Position numbers and translations under genes: made by a program. The notes under the pieces were generated by a model that was not told where the DNA came from, did not search any database, and worked only from the letters and a program-made list of their open reading frames with translations. Source: Candidatus Campbelliibacteriota bacterium (lineage in GTDB: Bacteria; Patescibacteriota; Minisyncoccia; Phycocordibacterales; CSBR16-193). Taken from it: a stretch of 24,515 bases of DNA. Location: the NCBI GenBank assembly GCA_007129455.1, contig SKVL01000022.1:1-24515 (forward strand), in the 5' to 3' direction. Of the stretch, positions 14,701 to 21,103 are shown in pieces (the stretch's first letter is position 1; the number at the start of each line of letters is the position of its first letter).

Positions 14701-15339
14701 TTAAAACAGATGGCAAATAATTTGATATCCATCTTTTCTGCGCTCCACCGGCAATTTATTCATATAATACTCGGACCCCACTAAAACTTCAAGTGGTGCT
14801 CTTGTTTTTAAATACCAAGTGCATTATTTTGGTGTCGGAGAATCCCTGACACATCTTCATCTTTTCTTTCAACTGTATCCAGCGCCATAATATGTCTCGG
14901 GTGTGCGGAAAACAAATCTTTGGTTTTTTTGGAGATTTTTCAAGACCCACCTTCTTAATCTTAGTAAAATAAGTGACTTTATGCGAAAACGCATGAACCC
15001 CACCCATATCGAAGATTAAACTACTCAATAATCGGAACACTTTGATGTTTTTCTATTTCTTTAACATCATGGGAGTCTGAAGGTAGAGAGTAAAGTTTTG
15101 AAGCGCCGAGATGGGGATTTATGTCCCCTCTTAGTAATCTTTTAATTTCTTCAGAAATTCAAACAACTCCTAATCTTTTTTTCTTCTTCTCGAAATCTTT
15201 TTCTTGGGATTCAAGGACTCCGGGCTCACTCCGTCTTTTTTAAGAAGGTCTTTCTGGCTCCAAATCGTACGCTCTGAGACCAAAAAAGCAAGAACAGTTG
15301 ATCTCATACCATACCTTTCCCATAATCAAGGATTTTCAT
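14701..15339 (-). pseudogene. Decayed IS481-like DDE transposase remnant
   Basis: Fragments in different frames, in the right order on the minus strand, recall IS481-type transposases. From the ATG at 15339: MKILDYGKGMRSTVLAFLVSERTIW, then SRRRKKD and a stop, like the N-terminal helix-turn-helix and its basic tail. Then, frame-shifted, NPHLGASKLYSL followed by QSVPII, like the HP-WG-x-KI ... PSxSTI segment. Then HPRHIMALDTVER, like the first catalytic-Asp motif (PGDLVQIDT). Finally RHQNNALG and, in another frame, LKTRAPLEVLV, like the RPHxALGYKTPLEVL end. The segment between the first Asp and the C-terminal end is largely deleted. An 83-codon open frame at 14789-15040 is only an accidental part of this remnant. 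No clear terminal inverted repeats were found. Recognised by eye, so the exact family is provisional. Confidence 0.6.
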
Positions 15340-15365
15340 CTTTTTATGCTGTTTTGTTAATTATA

Positions 15366-15374
15366 TGTGAATAA
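15366..15374 (-). promoter_or_regulatory. DnaA-box-like site
   Basis: TTATTCACA on the minus strand, a perfect match to the relaxed consensus TTATNCACA. It lies between the transposase remnant and rpmH. Confidence 0.5.
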
Positions 15375-15496
15375 CTTACAGCACGGCTGTGTACTGTTAT
15401 GGGCCCCTTATCCCCCGGTGTTTTGATTAAATTTTCATACCACCCTCATTTGATCGAGATGAGCGGGACGTTCTCAGGGTTAGTCAATAAATAAAT

Positions 15497-15524
15497 TTGA
15501 TTTTTTATTAATTAATGGTACTAT
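15497..15524 (+). promoter_or_regulatory. Promoter of rpmH-rnpA
   Basis: TTGATT (15497-15502), 16-bp spacer, TACTAT (15519-15524) preceded by TGG, so both -35 and extended -10 are present. The rpmH ATG is 9 nt after the -10, giving a leader of about 2 nt. Confidence 0.7.
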
Positions 15525-15533
15525 TTACTGGTC

Positions 15534-15674
15534 ATGTCTTTTACATATAAACCCAAAAAATTAAAAAGGAAAAGAAAACACGGATTTTTATCTCGCCAGA
15601 AAACCACATCCGGTAGTAAGGTTATTAAGCAAAGACGTCGAAAAGGGAGAACAAAACTCTCGGTTTCCGGTTAA
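15534..15674 (+). CDS. rpmH: 50S ribosomal protein L34
   Basis: 46 residues, very basic, ribosomal large-subunit protein. The sequence begins MSFTYKPKKLKRKRKHGFLS and continues with the family's RRRKGRTKLSVSG ending, matching the L34 pattern (R-K-R-x-x-H-G-F ... RRxKGRxxLS). It is the classical first gene of the rpmH-rnpA-yidC-jag set beside the origin. rnpA starts 6 nt after its stop, so the two are cotranscribed. No Shine-Dalgarno is present; the start is fixed by homology and the immediately upstream promoter. Confidence 0.97.
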   Translation: MSFTYKPKKLKRKRKHGFLSRQKTTSGSKVIKQRRRKGRTKLSVSG

Positions 15675-15680
15675 ATTTCC

Positions 15681-16013
15681 ATGATTCCCAAAAAAAGCAG
15701 ACTCTTCACAGACGAGGTTAGAAGGGTTTTTGACGGTCCGGAAGAGGTTTCATCATCTGACTTTTTTAAAACACTGATTGTTTTTAAAGACTCTGGCCGT
15801 GCCAGGTTTGCTGTTGTTGTTCCTAAAAAAACCAGCCCAAAAGCGGTAAAAAGAAACGCCCTCCGCCGTCGTGCTTTTTCAGCCTTATCTGGTTTTTACA
15901 CAAAAACGAGACCCGGTCTTTATGTAATTATCGTTAAAGATAGGGTTATTAAACTAGACGCCCTCAAGATCTCGGAAGAACTACAAAAACTCCTGATAAG
16001 TAAAAAAAGATAA
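15681..16013 (+). CDS. rnpA: Ribonuclease P protein component
   Basis: Small basic protein that assists the RNase P RNA in trimming tRNA 5' leaders. 110 residues, normal for the family. It shows the N-terminal IPKKSRLFTDEVRRVF, the strand FAVVVPKKTSPKAVKRN, and the RNR motif KRNALRRRAFSAL, followed by PGLYVIIVKDRV. It follows rpmH by 6 nt. The RNase P RNA gene was not seen in the window. Confidence 0.96.
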   Translation: MIPKKSRLFTDEVRRVFDGPEEVSSSDFFKTLIVFKDSGRARFAVVVPKKTSPKAVKRNALRRRAFSALSGFYTKTRPGLYVIIVKDRVIKLDALKISEELQKLLISKKR

Positions 16014-16023
16014 TTTTATTATT

Positions 16024-16080
16024 GAAAGACTTCCATCTCCCTACAAATACCGGAAGGACTTTCTTTATATGATTTTTTAG
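16024..16080 (+). terminator. Hairpin terminator after rnpA
   Basis: GAAAG-A-CTTCC (16024-16034) pairs with GGAAG-GA-CTTTC (16052-16063), a 10-bp stem with one internal loop. A T-rich stretch ending in T6 (to 16078) follows, with a gap of several bases. It probably separates rpmH-rnpA from yidC-jag, fully or as an attenuator. Confidence 0.5.
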
Positions 16081-16105
16081 TTTATGATAACGGGCATATT
16101 TAAGG

Positions 16106-16111
16106 TATTAT
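16106..16111 (+). promoter_or_regulatory. -10 element of yidC-jag
   Basis: TATTAT preceded by GG, 21 nt before the yidC ATG at 16133; a leader of about 14 nt is expected. No strong -35 and no Shine-Dalgarno. Confidence 0.4.
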
Positions 16112-16132
16112 ATAAGCTAGACAGACCAGCGT

Positions 16133-17008
16133 ATGATTTCCCTTCTTAAAACAATAATTTACGAGCCGCTTTACAATATCCTTGTTTTTATCACCAGCAT
16201 ATCCCCTTTTGTGGATGCGGGTATTGCTGTTGTTACACTTACTGTGCTTGTTCGATTCATTATTTTTCCTATTTCAAAAAAAGCCATACTTGCTCAACAA
16301 AAAATTCAATTACACCAAGAAGAACTGAAGGAATTAAGGGATAAATATAAAGACGACAAACAGAAACAAGCCGAAGAGATGCTTAAGTTTTATAAAGAGA
16401 AGAAAATAAACCCTTTTTCGACCATCTTTCTTTTTTTGGCGCAGATGCCAATCATAATATCCTTATACCTCATATTTTTACACGCCAATTTGCCGGAAAT
16501 AAGGTTTGATCTTCTTTACAGCTTTGTTCCCCAGCCCAAAGAGATCAGTATGGTGTTTTTGGGCGTCCTGGATATATCCGGTAAAAGTGTGATTCTCGCT
16601 GTTTTGGCGGGCGCGACCAGTTTTTTTCAACTTCGTCTTTCCATGCCGCCGATACAAAAAAAGAAAGACAACCCCTCTTTCAAAGATGAGCTTGCCAGGA
16701 ACATGAGTATTCAGATGCGTTATTTTTTCCCCTTTATTATCGGGGGAATAGCTTACTTTCTTTCAGCGATCGTGGCATTGTATCTCCTTACAAGTAATCT
16801 GTTCACAATCGGCCAAGAGCTCTTTTTAAGAAAGGATAAATTAAAATTCAGAGAAGAACTGGAAAAAAAGAACTCGGAAAAGAAAGAACAAAAGGAAGAG
16901 AGCGAAGAGAATAAAACAATAAAAGAGGAAAAAGAAAACAATAAAAAAATAATCAAAACATATAAAGGTAAAAAGAAAAAAAAGTATGGAAGAAAAGCAA
17001 GAAATTAA
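16133..17008 (+). CDS. yidC: Membrane protein insertase YidC
   Basis: Inserts and folds proteins into the cytoplasmic membrane, alone or with SecYEG. 291 residues, the short Gram-positive/Oxa1 type without the large periplasmic domain. The first core segment VVTLTVLVRFIIFPISKKA carries the groove arginine; IFLFLAQMPIIISLYLIFL and FFPFIIGGIAYFLSAIVALYLL are further membrane segments. An N-terminal segment (about 5-25) has no lipobox cysteine. The cytoplasmic tail (about 240-291) is Lys/Glu-rich and ends in a very basic run (KGKKKKKYGRKARN), as in members that bind ribosomes. The last 23 bp overlap the jag start. Confidence 0.96.
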   Translation: MISLLKTIIYEPLYNILVFITSISPFVDAGIAVVTLTVLVRFIIFPISKKAILAQQKIQLHQEELKELRDKYKDDKQKQAEEMLKFYKEKKINPFSTIFLFLAQMPIIISLYLIFLHANLPEIRFDLLYSFVPQPKEISMVFLGVLDISGKSVILAVLAGATSFFQLRLSMPPIQKKKDNPSFKDELARNMSIQMRYFFPFIIGGIAYFLSAIVALYLLTSNLFTIGQELFLRKDKLKFREELEKKNSEKKEQKEESEENKTIKEEKENNKKIIKTYKGKKKKKYGRKARN

Positions 17009-17480
17009 TAATACAATAGAGCTGACAAAAGAGTTCCTTGATGCGATGGGGGCTTCTTATGAGAACATTGAGGCGAGAGATGAAGATGGAAGAATGATCG
17101 TGGCGGTCTATACGGAAAAAGACTCTAAAATCCTTATAGGAAGGTTTGGTGTAAATCTTATATCTTTGACCAGGGTCCTTAATATAATAGTTAAAAGAAA
17201 ATTCGGGAAAGACGCCCAGGTTTTTATAGATATAAATGATTACTACAAAGAGAACCTTGATAACATAAAGAAAAAAGCTTTAATGATTGCAGAGAGGGTA
17301 AAGTCGTTTCAGGTTGACATGGAGCTCGAGCCCATGAATCCGCTGGAGAGAAGATTCGTCCACTCTTTGTTTGGAAACAGCTCCGGCATTACCACCAGAT
17401 CAAAGGGGGTTGGCAATGAACGACGAGTGGTAGTAAGTCTTAGAAAAGAAGATAAAGAAGAAGGCGGTGTCGATTTCTAA
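16986..17480 (+). CDS. jag: KhpB/Jag-type RNA-binding protein (KH-R3H)
   Basis: RNA-binding partner of KhpA and neighbour of yidC in many bacteria, linked to cell-wall and translation control. 164 residues. A KH type II domain spans about 45-90 (with IGRFG at the GxxG loop), then an R3H domain with ERRFVHSLF and the later GVGNERRVVVSLRK. The N-terminal Jag_N domain found in larger homologues is missing. The ATG lies 23 bp inside yidC, so the two genes are cotranscribed. It converges with the beta-propeller-like gene across 72 bp that contain no strong terminator, only a TCTTTTTGAAAAGA symmetry. Confidence 0.93.
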   Translation: MEEKQEINNTIELTKEFLDAMGASYENIEARDEDGRMIVAVYTEKDSKILIGRFGVNLISLTRVLNIIVKRKFGKDAQVFIDINDYYKENLDNIKKKALMIAERVKSFQVDMELEPMNPLERRFVHSLFGNSSGITTRSKGVGNERRVVVSLRKEDKEEGGVDF

Positions 17481-17552
17481 AAAACAAAAAAAGCTCCAAA
17501 AAATCTTTTTGAAAAGAAACTCCAGGACCTGAACTTACTTTACGTCGTCTTC

Positions 17553-18809
17553 TTAGCGTGTTTGGGCTGTTTTGGTCGTCTCGTATACCCAGAGGTCACC
17601 GGTTTTTTTATCGGTGAAGAAAAAATAATTGTTTGAACTGTCAAAAAACAGACTATACGCGTCAACGTTGGCGAAACCGGTTCGTACTTGACCGGGGTTA
17701 AGGAAAACCTCGGTTTTTTTAGTATCGATATTAATTTTTTTAAAGACACTGTCGTTGAAAGAAACTTTTCCTTGGTACCATGCATCCGGATAGAGATGGG
17801 AGGGTAAAGAGTTCGGAACGGCGCAAATAAAAACACTCTTTTCTTTCCATACACATTTATCAACTAAGGTTTTCAGACCACTGACCTCTTCGTTAGTTTT
17901 TTCTTGATGGTTAAATAGCTTCAAAGATACATCATTACGTAAACTCTCATTATAAAGAGTGAAAGAGGCGTTGTTATTGGTTTTGGTTACAAGGCCTTCT
18001 ATTCCTCTCAGAGCATGCGATACAGCTCTGTTTTGAGGATTAAGAAGGTACATATGACCCTCTACATAGCCGGACGGTTTGGTAGTCAAGGTGACGGCAT
18101 TGCTTGAGGCCCATTCGGCAACCCACTCTCTTATCTGTGATGAAAAAACATGTTGCCCTGTAACGCTACCCGTACCGGTGAAGGTGCTTGTAAAACCGTC
18201 AACACCACTACCTTCTTTAACGGTGTAGAAAAAAGAATTTCCCCCAGGTGAAACGGCGTAAGCCAAGGTTTCTTCGGGTAGTCGGTTACCACTCCACATA
18301 AAGCCGTCATCGTCTTCGGAGAAGGTTACCGTTGCAATTTTCGCATCGTAACCTGAATTCTCCAGAGAGTAAATGAGAACGTTATCCTCGTCCAACCAAG
18401 AAACTCGGTGGGCGCCCGAAAAGACACCCTCATCATTACCGAGAAGCAAAACATGACCTTCTCCGCCAATCTCCACCTCATAAAGATTCCCCTCTCCTCT
18501 TGATATATAGCGAACATAGGTCTTTTCATCTTTAACGAAGGTGTAAGCACCCCCCTCCGCAACAGGATGCTCCGAAAGCCTTCTCAGCCTGTCGTGCTTA
18601 TCAATATCGGGAGACGGATCGTCGGGGGTCGGCACGGGATCCGTTGTGTCAACCAAAGTACCTCTACCCCCGAAAGGAAAAGCTCCACGCAAATCCTGAA
18701 AGGCGTCTTCGGGGTCTTCGGCAAAAAGAAAGAGATACAGAACCAAAGCTAATCCTCCTACAACCAAAAGAGCCCCGATGACTATGACTATGATTCCTTT
18801 TTTGTTCAT
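17553..18809 (-). CDS. Membrane-anchored beta-propeller-like protein, end of the T4SS-like cluster
   Basis: 418 residues, not assigned to a named family. An N-terminal membrane anchor (about 4-30, GIIVIVIGALLVVGGLALVLYLFLF) is followed by an acidic, Pro/Asp-rich linker (about 52-72) and a long beta-rich body. The body has recurring blade-like phrases ending in aromatic-rich strands: RVSWLDEDNVLIYS, LAYAVSPGGNSFFYT, GHMYLLN, YSLFFDSSNNYFFFTDKKTGDLWVYE. These resemble TolB/WD40-type propellers. A single membrane anchor with the body outside is the likely topology. It is the last gene on the minus strand behind the pilin-like gene, so it probably belongs to the secretion cluster. Composition is more GC-rich than dnaA. 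Confidence 0.7.
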   Translation of the reverse strand: MNKKGIIVIVIGALLVVGGLALVLYLFLFAEDPEDAFQDLRGAFPFGGRGTLVDTTDPVPTPDDPSPDIDKHDRLRRLSEHPVAEGGAYTFVKDEKTYVRYISRGEGNLYEVEIGGEGHVLLLGNDEGVFSGAHRVSWLDEDNVLIYSLENSGYDAKIATVTFSEDDDGFMWSGNRLPEETLAYAVSPGGNSFFYTVKEGSGVDGFTSTFTGTGSVTGQHVFSSQIREWVAEWASSNAVTLTTKPSGYVEGHMYLLNPQNRAVSHALRGIEGLVTKTNNNASFTLYNESLRNDVSLKLFNHQEKTNEEVSGLKTLVDKCVWKEKSVFICAVPNSLPSHLYPDAWYQGKVSFNDSVFKKINIDTKKTEVFLNPGQVRTGFANVDAYSLFFDSSNNYFFFTDKKTGDLWVYETTKTAQTR

Positions 18810-18856
18810 TTTAACTTGTTCATAACTGGTAAAATTTATTCCACTTCGGCTTCATA

Positions 18857-19297
18857 TTAAGATACGTCAGGTGGGACACCGGGATTTAAATTAAAACTAA
18901 GTAAGGCGGGATTTATTGTATAAAGGACCAACCATGAGGCTAGAACTAACATAAGACCCAAGAGTGCGCTGGTTATTGTTTCTTTCCCACCCTCTTTTCC
19001 ACTCATGGAGTCGATCGTTACGTATTGAGCCCCTCCTATTGCGACGAATATTATAGCTAAAACGGCGGCTACACCTATAAGTAGGTTAATGATTCCGCCG
19101 ATGTAGGTAAAAAAAACGGCACCTTGCCCTGGTGTTTGAACTCCGGGGAGCTCTTGAAGAGGTTTCCCTGATGCATAAACCTCATTAATAAACCCTGACA
19201 TTAATATAAAGAATGTTAAGATCAAAAGTAAAGAAAAAAGCAAAACATCGAAGATTCGATTTTTTATTAAAAAACTTTTTACTTTAAGGGTTTTCAT
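18857..19297 (-). CDS. VirB2/TrbC pilin-like protein
   Basis: 146 residues with the topology of VirB2/TrbC conjugative pilins. A long N-terminal signal-like segment (about 14-36) ends near NEVYAS, followed by a short linker and two hydrophobic helices (about 65-92, YIGGIINLLIGVAAVLAIIFVAIGG; about 109-130, SALLGLMLVLASWLVLYTI). The intervening loop (QYVTIDSMSGKEGGKE) is small and Gly/Lys-rich. In type IV secretion such proteins form the pilus or a membrane channel part. The gene lies 17 nt after the exported protein's stop. Family similarity is by topology and context, since VirB2 sequences are poorly conserved. Confidence 0.7.
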   Translation of the reverse strand: MKTLKVKSFLIKNRIFDVLLFSLLLILTFFILMSGFINEVYASGKPLQELPGVQTPGQGAVFFTYIGGIINLLIGVAAVLAIIFVAIGGAQYVTIDSMSGKEGGKETITSALLGLMLVLASWLVLYTINPALLSFNLNPGVPPDVS

Positions 19298-19314
19298 AAT
19301 CTGTTTTTAAAGAA

Positions 19315-20451
19315 TCATCTTATAGTAAACATCACTTCGGCGGTCGCGTTTTCTCTGGTGTTTTCTAAATTTTTCATTTTAACAGAGACCGAGGATCTTC
19401 CCGTAAACCCTCTGTCAATACTGAAATGAGCGCGGTCCAAGTTTTCGAAGTCGGGGATAATTTGTTTATTCATAAACCAGCTTGCACTGAGGGTTCTTTT
19501 TTCTCGATCACCAAAAAAGAAAGGTGTTGCAACTAACCAGAGGTTTTGATCTTTGGGAGAGTAGTTTGCAAAATGGTTAATTGCCCGACTGTAGTCGATC
19601 CCATATTTATCTTCAGTATATATTAAAATTTCAGGGTTTCCCGAGCGAGGGAAGGGTATTCGACCTGTGGCTTTTTGGCCGGTGTTTATTCTTGTAACTT
19701 CGACCAGCACGGAGGCCCTACTTAACGTATCGGAAAGATCTACAACCAAAGTATTCCTCCCTCGTCCAGAAGCGCCACGGACATCTCGATTATTTACTTT
19801 CCAGGAAAAGACGTAGTTATCAGGATTTTCAACAGCATCCGGGCCAATGAATTTCGGAAGTGCAATAAACTCCACTATTCCCTTGTCAGATGAGGGTGTA
19901 AGCTTTTTACCTTGATAGAATGCCGGAGCATAGGTGTTCGCTTGCCAGAATATATCAACTTCTGCGGGGGCTATTTGGATGCTTGCGTTTTTTCTTATTC
20001 CTGAATCAGTTAAAATATCGACTTTGATGGTGGAAGTTTCACCGACTTCGCCTGCTGAAAAATTAAAAAACCTCAATCCATAGTCGCTTTCTTGTAAATT
20101 TCCGTCGAGGTACCAAGTCATCACCGATCTGTTAAAGTCGACATCGCTTTTAATGGCCACTTGCACGGTTTCTCCCGCCGAAGGGTTTGTCGGATTGAAA
20201 ATCAGATAAGTTTCCTTTTCCAGCATCGCGTCCAGATTATAAACCTCTCTCATGTATCTGTCGAAATCCTCCACTTGTTTCATCATTGAAGATAGCTCTC
20301 CTTCATCAAAATGATCGGTCAAACCGGTGTGTTTCAGTTGCTCAAAAATAGCATCTATATAGGCGTTTGATGGAAGCGGTGCCCCCACCAAGCTTATTGT
20401 GAAACAAAAAACAAAAAACAAACCGAATTCATTAAAAAGCTTTATTTTCAT
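19315..20451 (-). CDS. Exported beta-sandwich-type surface protein of the T4SS-like cluster
   Basis: 378 residues from the chosen ATG; no named function. A signal peptide (residues 1-30: basic start, FGLFFVFCFTISLVGA core, likely cleavage after SNA) precedes a short helical stretch (about 31-70), then several beta-rich modules. Phrases such as VMTWYLDGNL, VDIFWQANTYAPAFY, YVFSWKVNNRDVRGASGRG and LSASWFMNKQIIPD look like repeated Ig-like or PKD-like strands with a central Trp. The start at 20451 is preferred over the ATG at 20472 because a TGGTATAAT -10 (20459-20467) lies inside the longer version exactly 7 nt before 20451. It sits between the polytopic membrane protein and the pilin-like gene. 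A surface-exposed or periplasmic structural role is inferred. Confidence 0.7.
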   Translation of the reverse strand: MKIKLFNEFGLFFVFCFTISLVGAPLPSNAYIDAIFEQLKHTGLTDHFDEGELSSMMKQVEDFDRYMREVYNLDAMLEKETYLIFNPTNPSAGETVQVAIKSDVDFNRSVMTWYLDGNLQESDYGLRFFNFSAGEVGETSTIKVDILTDSGIRKNASIQIAPAEVDIFWQANTYAPAFYQGKKLTPSSDKGIVEFIALPKFIGPDAVENPDNYVFSWKVNNRDVRGASGRGRNTLVVDLSDTLSRASVLVEVTRINTGQKATGRIPFPRSGNPEILIYTEDKYGIDYSRAINHFANYSPKDQNLWLVATPFFFGDREKRTLSASWFMNKQIIPDFENLDRAHFSIDRGFTGRSSVSVKMKNLENTRENATAEVMFTIR

Positions 20452-20458
20452 TATTTTG

Positions 20459-20467
20459 ATTATACCA
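20459..20467 (-). promoter_or_regulatory. Extended -10 promoter of the exported-protein gene
   Basis: TGG-TATAAT on the minus strand, then CAAAATA and the ATG at 20451. It is the same arrangement as the pilB promoter (TGGTATAAT plus 7 nt plus ATG) and implies a leaderless message. It provides an internal promoter inside the cluster. Confidence 0.6.
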
Positions 20468-20517
20468 TTCATGATGGATGTTTATAGGTTACGGGTGTTG
20501 AAAACTTTTAATTATTT

Positions 20518-21024
20518 CTAGATTGAAAAAACTTCTCTTTCAAGACTTTTCATCTCTTCTTTGGTCATTCTGTTCACCGATTTCAGCTTTTCTTCAGCTT
20601 TTTTGGCCCTCTTTTTAACCAAACGCCAGCTGTAAAGAACGAGGATGGTGTTCAATGGTAAAGCACTAAATCCGGGCAGCGTGCCTATAAAACAGGCGAA
20701 TATCAAATAGTATATCCTGATTCGCATACGCAAAAACCAACCCTTTCCATGCAAAAAGAAAAAAATGAAAAATGACAAAAAGAGCCCAAAGACCCAAGTA
20801 ATTATGACCAAGGGGAGCGCTATAGCTATTCCGAAGCCGGTAAAGGCAAGCAGGGCCTTAAGGGCAAAGAAGACGATATCGATAAAGTCCTTGAACATAG
20901 CCAACATTATTGCCAACATAAAAGCGGCAAAATCGTTTCCTTTTTCTATTTCTTTATTGAGCTTGGCAACAAGTCGGCGTGCTTCTTGGGTTAAGAAATA
21001 TTCGACTTCACGATTTGTTCTCAT
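20518..21024 (-). CDS. Polytopic membrane protein of the T4SS-like cluster
   Basis: 168 residues, unknown family. An N-terminal amphipathic, charged part (1-30) precedes about four hydrophobic segments: AAFMLAIMLAMF, IDIVFFALKALLAFTGFGIAIALPLVIITWVFG, LFLSFFIFFFLHG and YYLIFACFIGTLPGFSALPLNTILVLY. The C-terminus (about 138-168) is Lys/Glu-rich and probably cytoplasmic. It lies between the VirB4-like ATPase and the exported protein, with a TATAAA (21033-21038, minus) 8 nt before its ATG. A small inner-membrane component such as a VirB3/VirB8 stand-in is possible but not supported by sequence. Confidence 0.65.
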   Translation of the reverse strand: MRTNREVEYFLTQEARRLVAKLNKEIEKGNDFAAFMLAIMLAMFKDFIDIVFFALKALLAFTGFGIAIALPLVIITWVFGLFLSFFIFFFLHGKGWFLRMRIRIYYLIFACFIGTLPGFSALPLNTILVLYSWRLVKKRAKKAEEKLKSVNRMTKEEMKSLEREVFSI

Positions 21025-21032
21025 GTTTCATT

Positions 21033-21038
21033 TTTTAT
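21033..21038 (-). promoter_or_regulatory. Possible -10 before the polytopic membrane protein gene
   Basis: TATAAA on the minus strand, 8 nt before the ATG at 21024. It could give a leaderless internal transcript. No -35 or TGn extension is seen. Confidence 0.3.
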
Positions 21039-21103
21039 ACAAATGCGTTTGACTATTTACTTAATCTTAATATTTTGTAAAGAAATTTTTAACTTTTCTG
21101 CGT

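Larger units (their letters stand above)
14575..15533. other. 959-bp dnaA-rpmH divergent region, candidate origin flank
   Basis: No intact gene. It holds the dnaA promoter (about 14588-14600), DnaA-box-like sites at 14664-14672 and 15366-15374, a decayed transposase (14701-15339, listed separately), and the rpmH promoter (15497-15524). The dnaA leftward / rpmH rightward divergence is classical for origin regions, so replication may start here or in the dnaA-dnaN gap. Confidence 0.6.

Noticed and set aside
14789..15040. 83-codon minus-strand open frame in the dnaA-rpmH region
   Set aside because: It crosses frame-shifted pieces of the transposase remnant; its product resembles no protein and the meaningful fragments are in the other frames.
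17540..17863. 107-codon minus-strand frame overlapping the propeller-like gene
   Set aside because: Shadow frame; the 418-residue frame has an N-terminal anchor, consistent strands and a start in good context.
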